From positions 1 through 38,164 of the forward strand of contig JAISTE010000062.1 of the NCBI GenBank assembly GCA_031272825.1: a stretch of 38,164 bases of DNA, read 5' to 3'. Position 1 is the first letter of the stretch; every line of letters starts with the position of its first letter. Origin of the DNA: Propionibacteriaceae bacterium (GTDB taxonomy: Bacteria; Actinomycetota; Actinomycetes; Propionibacteriales; Propionibacteriaceae). Positions 1-7,499 of the stretch are shown here, piece after piece. Below the pieces are notes generated by a model. It had not been told where the DNA came from, did no database searches, and worked only from the letters and a program-made list of their open reading frames with translations. A program made the position numbers and the translations under genes.

Positions 1-42
1 CGCGCGGGTTGACGAGTGAGGGTCGGGCAGGATGACGAGGGG

Positions 43-129
43 CCGCCCCGGGTCCAGCCGGGGGACGACCGGATCAAGCCCGGGAACGACCGGATCTAGC
101 CCGGGAACGACCGGATCAAGCCCGGGAAC
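43..129 (+). repeat. Tandem 21-bp GC-rich repeat, about four units
   Basis: Units at 67-87, 88-108 and 109-129 are near-identical copies of GACCGGATCAAGCCCGGGA plus AC. The second differs by one base (CTAG for CAAG). A diverged unit at 45-66 precedes them. Each contains a small CCGGATC...GCCCGGG imperfect palindrome. The same family recurs at 283-310 and inside the CydDC gene at 10188-10240. Confidence 0.85.
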
Positions 130-160
130 GGGGTGGGGCGTCCAGAAAAACCCCCAATCC

Positions 161-193
161 GTCATCCCGCGCGCAGTCGCGGGATCTCCACCC
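161..193 (+). repeat. 33-bp hairpin-forming dispersed repeat
   Basis: The unit begins GTCATCCCGCG and ends GATCTCCACCC. Its core ATCCCGCG-CGCAGT-CGCGGGAT (164-185) is a perfect 8-bp stem with a 6-base loop. The first 24 bases recur exactly at 38141-38164, the end of the window. Related units occur inverted at about 255-270 and as six 24-bp units inside cydDC at 9171-9314. Short stem-loop repeats of this kind usually sit between genes. Confidence 0.85.
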
Positions 194-254
194 ACAGACA
201 AAACCGACGTCAAGACATCGAGATCTCATTCATCACTTCGCTCTTTGAAACCGG

Positions 255-314
255 GGCGCGGGATGACGAGCAGGATGACGATGGGCCGCCCCGGATCCAG
301 CCCGGGGACGGGGT
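255..314 (-). repeat. Inverted copy of the hairpin repeat plus a 28-bp repeat unit
   Basis: GCGCGGGATGACGAG at about 256-270 is the reverse complement of the arm seen at 38115-38129 and 161-175, and GGATGACGA follows again. Positions 283-310 hold a 28-bp unit (GGGCCGCCCCGGATCC...) that is identical base for base to 10188-10215 inside cydDC. Confidence 0.75.
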
Positions 315-387
315 AGGAGAGTTCGCGGGGACGGTGGTTGCCCCGGATCGGAGTCCGGGGCCGGGGTGGTCGGGACGGGGCCGGGAT

Positions 388-2667
388 TCACACGGCGACC
401 GGCTCAGCCACCAGCACGGACAGCGGAACCGATCTGGCCCGGGTCACCGCGATCACCGAGGCGATCGCGGCTACTGCCGCCCAGGCGAGCAGTTCCATGA
501 TCTGGCTGGGAACACCCGTGGCTCCCGTGACAATCCCGCGCAGGGCGTCGATGGCCGGGGTGAGCGGCAGGAATCCGCGCATGAAGTTGAAGAACTCGGG
601 TACGGCGTCGGTTATCGAAAACACACCCGAGAGCACCGCTACGCCCACCGAGATGAACCGCCCGGGACGGCCCAGCCAGGCAATCAAAGCGTGGTTGAGA
701 AGCACGAACGTGAGCCCGGCGAGCAACAGGACTGCGACCGTCGCCGCGGCCTTGGCAGCCGAAAGCCCGAGGGCCAGCTCGGCCAAGACCGTAACCAGCA
801 CGGACTGGGCGGCGACCACGATGAGCCCCGGAACCATCTCCTCGGCGACGATGCGCTTGGTGGATTTCGAGGAGGTGAGCACGGTCTTGCGCACCGCCGG
901 GAACACCGAGTAGGTGGCCATCGCCCCTAGCCACAGCGAGAGCATGAACAGCACGGTTCCCCAGCCGAGGTTGGCGTTGGTGAGGGCATCGTCGCCGCTG
1001 GTCGAGATCGGCTCGGACACCGCGGTGGACAGCCGCTCGCGGTCGGCCTCGGTATAGGAGGGGATTTGATCCTTGCCCTTGTCGATGCCGTCGGCCATCT
1101 GGCCCAGGCCGTCGGCGAGCTGGTCGGCGCCGTCCCCGGCCTGACCCAAACCCTCGCCGAGCTGCTTGATCCCGGCGGTCAGCTGCTTGGAGCCGGTCGC
1201 GGACTGGGCGATGCCGTCGACCAGCTGTTTCGTTCCGGAACTGAGCTGTTTGCCGCCGTCGGCGAGCTGCTTGGCCCCCGAGGCTGAATCCGAAATGCCC
1301 TTGGTAAGGGCGGACATGTTGGTGGCCAGGGTCTGGGTGCCAGTGGCCAGCTCGCTCGCGCCGGAGGCCAGCTGCGGCCCGGCCGCCTGAAGCTGCTTGA
1401 GCTGGGCGACCTGCGTGCCGATGTTGGGTGCGCCCGCTTCGAGCTCGGCGCACAGAGTGTTGATCTGCTTGACGATGCTCAGCACCGAGTTGCCCTGGGC
1501 GTCGGTCGATTCCATGATCTCGACGATGACCGAAGCCCCCTGCGTCAGGCCCACTTCCACGGCGTCCATCGCCCCGTCTTCGAGCGCCTTGTAGAACGCG
1601 TCGCATTGCCCGGCGTCCTTGATCGCATCCGGGCACGGAAGCTTATCGACGGCCTCCTTCGCCGCCTCCATCGCCGCCTGAATGTACGCCTGATCCATGT
1701 TCTTCATGGCGTTGTACAGATCGGTGATGCCCTGGGTGATCTCCTTGCCGTACTTGGCGATCGTGCCCACCTCGTCGGAGTATTTGTCGAGGGTCTCCAT
1801 CAGCGGGACGATCATGTCGAGCAGCTGGTTCACCCCGTCGGAATACTGTTTGATGCCGTCGGAGAGCGTTTTCGCCCCGTCGGCCAGCGTCTGCGTGCCC
1901 GCGGGCAGCTCCTTCGTCTCCTTCTTCATCTTGGCCAGGCCCTTTGATAGGGCGGTCAGCCCGTCGGAGAGTTGCTTCACCTGCTTGGGCATGTCCTTAG
2001 TCTCAGTGGCCATCGTGCCCAGGCCGTCGGAAAGCTGCTTGGAACCCTTATAGAGAGCGTCGACGCCCGTGTAGGCCTGCCCCACGCCGTCGGCCAGCTG
2101 GTCGGCCCCGTCGGCGAGCTTCTTGGAGGCGTCGGCCAGCTGCACATACTGCTCCCCCATCTGGTTGAACCCCAGATAGATATTGTCCAGATATGTGCTT
2201 GTCAGCATGTCATTGATCGACGTCCTGGCCGCGTTTGCGATGACCCTTGCGACGTCCGATTCCGCCAGGCCGGACACCGGGGAGGTTTCGATCTGGATGG
2301 CCGCTTGTTTGACGTCCTCCACCGAGCCGCCAAAGGAGGTGGCGTTGGCCGAGAACGTGGTCGGGATGATGACCATGGCCGCGTATTCGCCGCTGGCCAG
2401 GCCTTCTTCGGCGTCGGCGCGCAAGGCGAACTCCCAGTCGAGGTTCTGCTCGCGCTCGGAGTCGATGAGCGCGGCGGAGAGCTGGCGGCCCAGCGGCGTG
2501 TACTGGCCCTGGACGGTGACCGGCTCGTCCTCGTTCACGATGGCAGCCTTGAGCTCTTTGAGCCGATCCACGTTGTTCCAGCCCGCCCAGACGAAGCCGC
2601 CCGCGATGAGCAGCGGCACCATGGCCAGGGTTACGAAGGTGATGATCTGGCGTGTCAGCTTGCGCAT
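388..2667 (-). CDS. YhgE/Pip family ABC-2-type membrane protein
   Basis: This 759-residue membrane protein has the YhgE/Pip (phage infection protein) layout. There is one N-terminal membrane helix (about residues 12-29), a long outside region, and a cluster of about five helices near residues 567-740, as in ABC-2 permeases. From about 180 to 545 the outside region carries many heptad-like repeats such as QLADGADQLADG and KQLSDG, typical of the family and probably helical. The ATG start is well supported by AAGGAGG (2675-2681) seven bases upstream. It overlaps the end of the upstream MMPL gene by 13 bases, so the two are probably co-translated. The family is linked to export and to phage receptors in Firmicutes. 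The substrate here is unknown, and a role in drug or lipid export is inferred from the MMPL and TetR neighbours. Confidence 0.85.
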   Translation of the reverse strand: MRKLTRQIITFVTLAMVPLLIAGGFVWAGWNNVDRLKELKAAIVNEDEPVTVQGQYTPLGRQLSAALIDSEREQNLDWEFALRADAEEGLASGEYAAMVIIPTTFSANATSFGGSVEDVKQAAIQIETSPVSGLAESDVARVIANAARTSINDMLTSTYLDNIYLGFNQMGEQYVQLADASKKLADGADQLADGVGQAYTGVDALYKGSKQLSDGLGTMATETKDMPKQVKQLSDGLTALSKGLAKMKKETKELPAGTQTLADGAKTLSDGIKQYSDGVNQLLDMIVPLMETLDKYSDEVGTIAKYGKEITQGITDLYNAMKNMDQAYIQAAMEAAKEAVDKLPCPDAIKDAGQCDAFYKALEDGAMDAVEVGLTQGASVIVEIMESTDAQGNSVLSIVKQINTLCAELEAGAPNIGTQVAQLKQLQAAGPQLASGASELATGTQTLATNMSALTKGISDSASGAKQLADGGKQLSSGTKQLVDGIAQSATGSKQLTAGIKQLGEGLGQAGDGADQLADGLGQMADGIDKGKDQIPSYTEADRERLSTAVSEPISTSGDDALTNANLGWGTVLFMLSLWLGAMATYSVFPAVRKTVLTSSKSTKRIVAEEMVPGLIVVAAQSVLVTVLAELALGLSAAKAAATVAVLLLAGLTFVLLNHALIAWLGRPGRFISVGVAVLSGVFSITDAVPEFFNFMRGFLPLTPAIDALRGIVTGATGVPSQIMELLAWAAVAAIASVIAVTRARSVPLSVLVAEPVAV

Positions 2668-5324
2668 GGCACGGCCTCCTTAATCTGCAAGGTCTCGTAG
2701 TAGGGCAGTTTCAGCCCGACGATGTCGTGGTGGTTGCGCACGGCCAACACCCACGATTGCGGCTGCTTGCGCTTGCCGCCGCTTTCAAATTTCGCGTGCA
2801 GCAGCTGCACTTCGTTCTCGGTCAGGAGGTACGCCTGGTCGATCAAGACCAGCGGCTGGTTGGCCGCCTTCAGCGCCTCGTCGAAGCCAGGGCCTGGGAT
2901 AAGCAGGGCGGCATCGCGGCGGATGCGGTCGGATTCCGAGCCCAACACGTGCCCGGCGACCAGCCCCTCCCCCTCCGAAAGCCGGGTGCGTCCGGCCATC
3001 GCGTATACCAGCGCCCGGGTCGACGCCGGGGGCCCGGCAACCACCAAGACCCCGCCTGGGTCGATGGTGATGTCTAGGGGGCCGAACAGGAGTTGGCCGT
3101 CGACCTCGGCCTCCAGGCCCTTGAGCTCGACCACCGACTTCGTGCCCTTGTATTTGTCCCAGACCTTCATCTCGGCGGTGAGGGCCTCGCCCTCGATGTC
3201 GAGCGTGGGCAGGATCTTGTCCAGCCACTTGGGCAGCCACCAGGCGTGTTTGCCCAGCAGCTTCATGACCGCCGGGCCGAATGTCATGCGCACCAAGAAG
3301 GCGTCCAGGGCGACGCCCACGGCCAGGCAAAATGCGATCGGCTTGACCATGCCGGTGGTGGCGGGCACGAAGAACACGAACACGGAAAACATGATGATCC
3401 CCGCTGCGGCTACGACTTTCGCCGAGTGGGAGAAGCCGTCGACGATGTAGTTCTCGCGGTTGCCGTGCACCCACTCCTCACGCATTCGGGAGGTTAGGAA
3501 TACCTCGTAGTCCATCGCCAGGCCGAACAAGATGCCCATGCCGAAGATCGGCAGGAAGGAGATGACGGGGGCGGTTTCGGGCAGGTTGATCAGCTGCTTT
3601 CCGATGCCGTCGTTGAAAACCAAGGTGGTCGCGCCGAAGGCTCCGCCGACCGAAAGCAGGTAGCCGAGCGCTGCTTTGAGCGGCACCCACAGCGAGCGGA
3701 AGACGCACATCAGCAGCACGAAGGACAGGCCAACCACGAACGCCCCGAACGGCAGCATCGATTCGGAGAGCCTGTTGGTGACGTCGATATAGGCGGCGTT
3801 GACGCCCGTGACCGCGACGTCGATGCCGTAGCGGGACTTCCACTCCGGCTCCATCGCGCGCAGCCTGGAGACGAGGTCGTAGGTGGCCTGGTCGTCGGGG
3901 CCGGTGGTGGGCATCAGCTGGATCAACATGGTGTCGGCGTTGCCGTTAGGCGTAGCCATCACCACTTTTTGCACGCCTTGCATGTTTTCGACGTCGGCCT
4001 TGATTCCGTCGACGATCTTCATCGGGTCGCTCGATTCGACGATCGATCCGGTGACGATCAGGGGCGCGTTGTAGCCCGGGCCGAACTTTTCGGAGATCAG
4101 GTCGTAGGCGACGCGGTCGGGCGAGCCGGGCGTCGAGTGGCCGGAGTTGGGCAGCGCGAGCTGAATGTGGGAGGCCGGGATGGCGAGGGCCCCCATGCCG
4201 GCGACCAGGATGACGACGAAGACGATCGGCACCTTGGTGACGAGCTTGGCCCAGGCGGTTGCCGGGCGCCAGCGCTGCTTGGAGGCTCTGGCTATGTGTT
4301 TTTCCGAGGGGCGGAGCTTTTCGCCGAAGACTGCCAGCATCGCAGGCAGGGCGGTAAGCGCTAGGACGACCTGGGTTGCGACCGTCGCTGCGGAAAGCAG
4401 GCCCATGATGGTCAGGAACGGCAGCCCGGCGATGGCCAGGCCGCACAGGGCGATGATGACGGTGCCGCCCGCGAAGACAACCGCCGAGCCTGCTGTGCCG
4501 ACGGCCCGGGCCGCGCTCTCTTCCACGTCCATGCCCGTGGCGAGCTGGTCGCGGTGGCGGGAGATGATGAACAGCGCGTAGTCGAGCCCGACGGCCAGGC
4601 CGATCATCACCGCCAGCAGCATGGTGGTTGCCGAGACCGAGGTGAGTGTGGCGTCGAGTACGACGATGGAGACGCCGATACCGACGCCGGTTAGGGCGGT
4701 GACTACGGGAACTATCATTCCGAACACCGAGCCGAGGGTGGCGATGAGCACGAAGATGGCGACGATCAGGCCCAGCAGCTCTGTGACGCCGATGGTCGGC
4801 ATCTGGATGGCGAAGATGTCGCCGCCGGCGTTGGCCGTCGCGCCGGGGACGTATTGGGAGATCTTGTTTACCTGGTTGACGAGGTCTTCGCGGTCGGAAT
4901 CAGGGAACTCTGAGATGGTTTGCTTGACCCTGACGGTGAGGATCGCGCTGCGGCCGTCTTCGGAAATCTGGCCGGAGAGCTGTTCGAGGTAGGGGGAGTT
5001 TACGCCCTTGACATAGGACACTTGCTCCAGCATTTTGATGAATTTTTCGACTTCTTCTTTGGTGGTTTCGTCGTTGAAATTCGTGCCCTCGGGGGCGTTG
5101 AGCAGGACTGTGGAGGAGGCGTCGGCGGCCTGGGGGAAGGTGACTTTGAGCTTGGCGAGGGCGACCATCGACTCGGCGCCGGGGATCTGGAAGTTGTCGT
5201 CGAACTGCTTGGGGGAGGCCAGCGCTCCGGTGCCGAGCGCGGCGAGCACGACCAGCCAGATGAGCAACACGCGCCAGCGATGGCGGAAACAGGCCTTCGC
5301 TAGGCGGTAAAGGAAAGCCGACAC
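2655..5324 (-). CDS. MMPL/RND-family transporter with C-terminal degenerate ABC ATPase-like domain
   Basis: This 889-residue protein is an MMPL-type exporter, normally driven by proton flow. It shows a first helix at about 14-35, an outside domain, a five-helix bundle, and then a second set of the same. Both bundles carry the family's proton-relay Asp-Tyr pair: GLAVGLDYALF near 245 and GLAMDYEVF near 600. Residues about 729-875 are extra. They look like an ABC nucleotide-binding domain in layout, but the Walker A loop is replaced by AGPPASTR, the Walker B end reads VLIDQ, and no LSGGQ signature is visible, so ATP hydrolysis is unlikely. The start is GTG with GAGGAG (5330-5335) five bases upstream. 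It is divergent from the TetR gene, with the paired operators between, so repression by that regulator is likely. It heads a two-gene operon with YhgE. Confidence 0.88.
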   Translation of the reverse strand: MSAFLYRLAKACFRHRWRVLLIWLVVLAALGTGALASPKQFDDNFQIPGAESMVALAKLKVTFPQAADASSTVLLNAPEGTNFNDETTKEEVEKFIKMLEQVSYVKGVNSPYLEQLSGQISEDGRSAILTVRVKQTISEFPDSDREDLVNQVNKISQYVPGATANAGGDIFAIQMPTIGVTELLGLIVAIFVLIATLGSVFGMIVPVVTALTGVGIGVSIVVLDATLTSVSATTMLLAVMIGLAVGLDYALFIISRHRDQLATGMDVEESAARAVGTAGSAVVFAGGTVIIALCGLAIAGLPFLTIMGLLSAATVATQVVLALTALPAMLAVFGEKLRPSEKHIARASKQRWRPATAWAKLVTKVPIVFVVILVAGMGALAIPASHIQLALPNSGHSTPGSPDRVAYDLISEKFGPGYNAPLIVTGSIVESSDPMKIVDGIKADVENMQGVQKVVMATPNGNADTMLIQLMPTTGPDDQATYDLVSRLRAMEPEWKSRYGIDVAVTGVNAAYIDVTNRLSESMLPFGAFVVGLSFVLLMCVFRSLWVPLKAALGYLLSVGGAFGATTLVFNDGIGKQLINLPETAPVISFLPIFGMGILFGLAMDYEVFLTSRMREEWVHGNRENYIVDGFSHSAKVVAAAGIIMFSVFVFFVPATTGMVKPIAFCLAVGVALDAFLVRMTFGPAVMKLLGKHAWWLPKWLDKILPTLDIEGEALTAEMKVWDKYKGTKSVVELKGLEAEVDGQLLFGPLDITIDPGGVLVVAGPPASTRALVYAMAGRTRLSEGEGLVAGHVLGSESDRIRRDAALLIPGPGFDEALKAANQPLVLIDQAYLLTENEVQLLHAKFESGGKRKQPQSWVLAVRNHHDIVGLKLPYYETLQIKEAVPCAS

Positions 5325-5362
5325 CTTTTCTCCTCAGTGTTCAGTAGATTCCGAGCCAAATC

Positions 5363-5378
5363 GATACACCAGTGTATC
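5363..5378. promoter_or_regulatory. Palindromic operator 1 (probable TetR site)
   Basis: GATACACC-AGTGTATC is a 16-bp palindrome with one mismatched pair. It lies between the divergent MMPL and tetR genes. With the second site it forms a direct repeat of ATACACYWGTGTATCCAA at a 17-bp spacing. This is the expected position for an autoregulating TetR repressor that also controls the transporter. Confidence 0.75.
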
Positions 5379-5380
5379 CA

Positions 5381-5394
5381 ATACACTTGTGTAT
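5381..5394. promoter_or_regulatory. Palindromic operator 2 (probable TetR site)
   Basis: ATACAC-TT-GTGTAT is a perfect 14-bp palindrome, 17 bp centre to centre from operator 1. It overlaps the likely -35 region of the tetR promoter. Confidence 0.75.
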
Positions 5395-5421
5395 CCAAAA
5401 CCTTTCCGAACTGGGTAGACT
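5392..5421 (+). promoter_or_regulatory. Candidate tetR promoter
   Basis: TAGACT at 5416-5421 matches the actinobacterial TAnnnT -10 pattern. Eighteen bases upstream is TATCCA (5392-5397), a weak -35 overlapping operator 2. Transcription would begin near 5428, giving a leader of about 75 bases. The -35 match is poor, so this is tentative. Confidence 0.35.
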
Positions 5422-5441
5422 GCTGGTGAAGTTCCACTTCG

Positions 5442-5490
5442 CGAGGCGGCGGGTTCTCCTTTGTTGGTGTTACATCTTCCCGCCGCCTCG
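5442..5490 (+). promoter_or_regulatory. Stem-loop in the tetR 5' leader
   Basis: CGAGGCGGCGGG (5442-5453) and CCCGCCGCCTCG (5479-5490) form a perfect 12-bp stem with a 25-base loop. It ends 14 bases before the tetR start codon, directly beside the AAAGG ribosome-binding site. There is no T-run, so it is not a standard terminator. It may affect translation or mRNA stability. Confidence 0.6.
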
Positions 5491-5504
5491 ACAGAAAGGC
5501 AGGC

Positions 5505-6116
5505 ATGGCTCAGATCAGCGCTAGGCGGGCGGCCACCCAGGAGCGGCTGCTCGACGCCGCGATGGAGATCATCGCCGAACACGGCACCGAGGCGGCGTCC
5601 GTCGAGGAGATCTCCGAGCGTGCGGGGTTTACGCGCGGGGCCTTCTACTCCAACTTCGATTCCAAGGACGCACTCTTCGACGCCCTGATCCGGCGCGAGG
5701 CCGAGCGCCGGGTTTCCGAGGCCCGGCAGGTGCTGGCCGACATCCAGCCCAACACTCCCCTCGATGAGCTGCTGGATCGGGCTGTCCGCTCGTTCTTCTC
5801 CACCCATCCGTCGGACACCCAGGCCGCGATCGTCCACACCGAGATGCGGCTGAACGCGGTGCGCAATCCCGAGCTGAGGGCGTCGTACCTGAAGCTGAAC
5901 GGCGACATCATGGCCCTCATCCAAGACCTGATCGAGACGGAGGCCGAGCGCCAGGGTTTGCGCTTGCTGCTGCCGGTTTCCAAGCTCTGGTCGGTGCTGG
6001 ACGGCGTGTTTGAGAACATCATCCAGACGGCCGTGATTGAGGGACACTCGCCGTCGAGCGAGGAAAGCTATGAGCAGCTGACGCTGGTTTTGCGGGCTGT
6101 GATCGCGCCGAAGTGA
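5505..6116 (+). CDS. TetR/AcrR-family transcriptional repressor
   Basis: This 203-residue protein has a typical TetR helix-turn-helix at about residues 7-60, with the core SVEEISERAGFTRGAFYSNF. It is followed by a helical ligand-binding and dimer domain of normal family length. Such proteins bind palindromic operators and release them when a small molecule binds. Two tandem palindromes built on GTGTAT lie 110-140 bases upstream, between this gene and the divergent MMPL/YhgE operon. The simplest reading is self-repression plus control of that exporter. ATG at 5505 is preceded by AAAGG at suitable spacing. The ligand is not predictable from sequence. A 106-bp inverted-repeat element starts 19 bases after the stop. 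Confidence 0.9.
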   Translation: MAQISARRAATQERLLDAAMEIIAEHGTEAASVEEISERAGFTRGAFYSNFDSKDALFDALIRREAERRVSEARQVLADIQPNTPLDELLDRAVRSFFSTHPSDTQAAIVHTEMRLNAVRNPELRASYLKLNGDIMALIQDLIETEAERQGLRLLLPVSKLWSVLDGVFENIIQTAVIEGHSPSSEESYEQLTLVLRAVIAPK

Positions 6117-6135
6117 GGTTCACCTCACCCCTCCA

Positions 6136-6241
6136 CAAGATTGTGAACGGTTTTCTGGGCTTTGCTCGTCGACACCAGACGTTTTCTGCTGAAAACACTG
6201 GAGGCAACACCAAAACACCCCGAAAACCGTTCACGATCTTG
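6136..6241. repeat. 106-bp MITE-like inverted-repeat element, copy A
   Basis: The ends CAAGATTGTGAACGGTTTTC (6136-6155) and its near-perfect inverse (6222-6241, one mismatch in 20) bracket a 66-base interior. The interior contains the small palindrome GTTTTC-TGCT-GAAAAC (6181-6196). A second element of exactly the same length and almost the same ends is at 13043-13148. It encodes no protein. It could be a miniature transposable element, or a long-stem transcript-end structure placed just after the tetR stop codon. Confidence 0.75.
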
Positions 6242-6267
6242 CCCAAGGGCCGGTTTGCGCCCATTAT

Positions 6268-6296
6268 TTGCCAGCCGCTCGCGTTCGCTAAAGAAT
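6268..6296 (+). promoter_or_regulatory. Candidate promoter for a leaderless dehydrogenase mRNA
   Basis: TTGCCA (6268-6273) and AAGAAT (6291-6296) are separated by 17 bases. The predicted transcription start falls at or next to the ATG at 6303, so the mRNA would be leaderless, which is common in actinobacteria. This agrees with the lack of a clear ribosome-binding site before that ATG. Confidence 0.4.
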
Positions 6297-6302
6297 GGGC
6301 AT

Positions 6303-7031
6303 ATGAGAGCAGTTGTTACTGGGGCATCCAGCGGAATCGGGCAGGCGACGGCGAAAGCACTTGCCGCAGCGGGGTATGAGGTTATTTGCGCAGCTCGGCG
6401 ATCCGAGCGGATCGAGGCGCTGGCAGCCGAGATCGGCGGAAGGGCCGTTACGTGCGACGTCACTGATCCAGCCGACGTGAAGGTGCTGGCCGAGATCGCG
6501 GGAGCGAAGGTGGACGTCCTGGTAAACGACGCCGGAGGGGCTTTCGGCTTGGCGCCGGTTGCCGAGGCCGACCTCACCGACTGGCAGAAGATGTACTCGG
6601 TGAACGTGATCGGCGCGGCCCAGGTGACCCAGGCGCTGCTCCCGGCGCTGACCGAGGCTCACGGCGTGATCGTCTTCGTGACGTCGACGGCAGCCGATGC
6701 CGGATACGAGGGCGGCGCCGGATACTGCGGGGCCAAGGCAGCCGAGCGCATGATGGTCGAATCGCTGCGGCTAGAGCTCTACGACAAGCCGGTTCGCATC
6801 ACCGAAATCTGCCCAGGAATGGTGAAGACCGCCGAATTCTCGCTCAAACGCCTGGGCGATCAGGCCAAGGCCGACGCGGTTTACTCAGGTGTGCCGAACC
6901 CGCTGACGGCCGAGGACATCGCCGACGCCATCACCTTCATGGCGACCGCCCCCGAACACGTCAACATCGACCGCCTGACGATCCGCCCCAGAGCCCAAGC
7001 GGCCCAGTACAAGGTGTACCGGGAGAGCTAA
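6303..7031 (+). CDS. SDR-family NADP-dependent oxidoreductase (YdfG-like)
   Basis: This 242-residue classical short-chain dehydrogenase resembles YdfG-type enzymes, which oxidise 3-hydroxy acids such as serine or 3-hydroxypropionate with NADP. TGASSGIG (residues 6-13) is the dinucleotide-binding loop, and AARR at 30-33 after the second strand favours NADP. The active-site set Asn101, Ser128, Tyr141 and Lys145 (YCGAK) is complete, and the PGMV segment and C-terminal fold match. The frame is open upstream to 6162, but the first residues of the family start at the ATG at 6303, and the upstream part lies inside a repeat element. No good ribosome-binding site is present, so the message may be leaderless. 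It overlaps the convergent small gene by four bases at the stop codons. The true substrate is not known. Confidence 0.85.
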   Translation: MRAVVTGASSGIGQATAKALAAAGYEVICAARRSERIEALAAEIGGRAVTCDVTDPADVKVLAEIAGAKVDVLVNDAGGAFGLAPVAEADLTDWQKMYSVNVIGAAQVTQALLPALTEAHGVIVFVTSTAADAGYEGGAGYCGAKAAERMMVESLRLELYDKPVRITEICPGMVKTAEFSLKRLGDQAKADAVYSGVPNPLTAEDIADAITFMATAPEHVNIDRLTIRPRAQAAQYKVYRES

Positions 7032-7351
7032 CCGGGAAGCGCGCTCCAGCTGGGGATTTCCAGGTGGACGCCGTTCAAGGCCGCTTCACCGGGATCGACG
7101 AACGCATTCGAGCGTTCCAAGTAGCTAAGTGCCGAATCGATCGAAGACCAGTCTCCGGCGCCCACCCAACGCTGGGCGTACGCCAATACCCGATAGAAGC
7201 CGTCGGCATCGGCGTAGTTGGTAACCCTTGAGAGCGCGGAAAGGTAGTCTCCGCGCAGGATGTTGGCGATAACGATCCGGTTTTGCCTTGCAGCGAGCAG
7301 AACGTTGTTGGCTGCTATCCGCGGCGTGCTCGTCGTATTCACAATTTCCAC
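7028..7351 (-). CDS. Small protein of unknown function, possibly truncated
   Basis: This 107-residue protein is not recognised. It is mixed in composition, with no membrane helix, cysteine or clear motif, and looks soluble and mostly helical (for example LSYLERSNAF). The GTG start at 7351 has no convincing ribosome-binding site. The same frame stays open and protein-like for about 35 codons upstream (reading RIEKLSRSQLHDKIVEI) to a stop near 7455 without an ATG, GTG or TTG. Either the start is unusual or the gene has lost its beginning. Its TAG stop overlaps the TAA of the convergent dehydrogenase gene. Two 17-bp direct repeats lie 80-127 bases upstream. It may be a real single gene or a remnant. 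Confidence 0.5.
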   Translation of the reverse strand: MEIVNTTSTPRIAANNVLLAARQNRIVIANILRGDYLSALSRVTNYADADGFYRVLAYAQRWVGAGDWSSIDSALSYLERSNAFVDPGEAALNGVHLEIPSWSALPG

Positions 7352-7430
7352 GATCTTGTCGTGTAGTTGTGACCGGCTCAGCTTTTCGATCCGTGTGTTC
7401 GGACGGCCCGGGTGATCGAGACTGTTGTCG

Positions 7431-7478
7431 ATGTTACATTTTTGTCGAAACTATTGGGAATATGTTACGTTTTTGACG
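7431..7478. repeat. Pair of 17-bp AT-rich direct repeats
   Basis: ATGTTACATTTTTGTCG (7431-7447) and ATGTTACGTTTTTGACG (7462-7478) match at 15 of 17 positions, 31 bp apart (about three helix turns). They lie in an AT-rich pocket between the 3' end of cydDC and the small leftward gene. Their position suggests a regulator-binding site for that gene. Confidence 0.65.
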
Positions 7479-7499
7479 AAAATATCGCAGTACTCGGCT

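Larger units (their letters stand above)
1..387. other. Intergenic repeat mosaic with no supported gene
   Basis: This 387-base stretch holds no convincing gene. It is made of short GC-rich repeat units in both orientations, listed separately: 21-bp tandem units, a hairpin-forming unit, and its inverted partner. From 315 to 387 it continues as loosely repeated G-rich text (CCGGATCGGAGTCCGGGG-like). Open frames crossing it on the + strand are repeat-driven or lie opposite the YhgE gene. No clear terminator for the leftward YhgE gene is seen apart from these inverted repeats, which could serve that purpose. Confidence 0.7.

Noticed and set aside
133..930. 265-codon + strand frame over the repeat mosaic and YhgE end
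   Set aside because: Its translation is Arg/Gly/His-rich repeat text, and most of it lies opposite the well-supported YhgE gene.
5300..5506. Small leftward frame across the divergent promoter region
   Set aside because: It runs through the operators and the start region of the MMPL gene and has no coding signs.
6162..6302. Longer start for the short-chain dehydrogenase
   Set aside because: The extra 47 residues come from the 106-bp inverted-repeat element. The family's first strand begins at the ATG at 6303.
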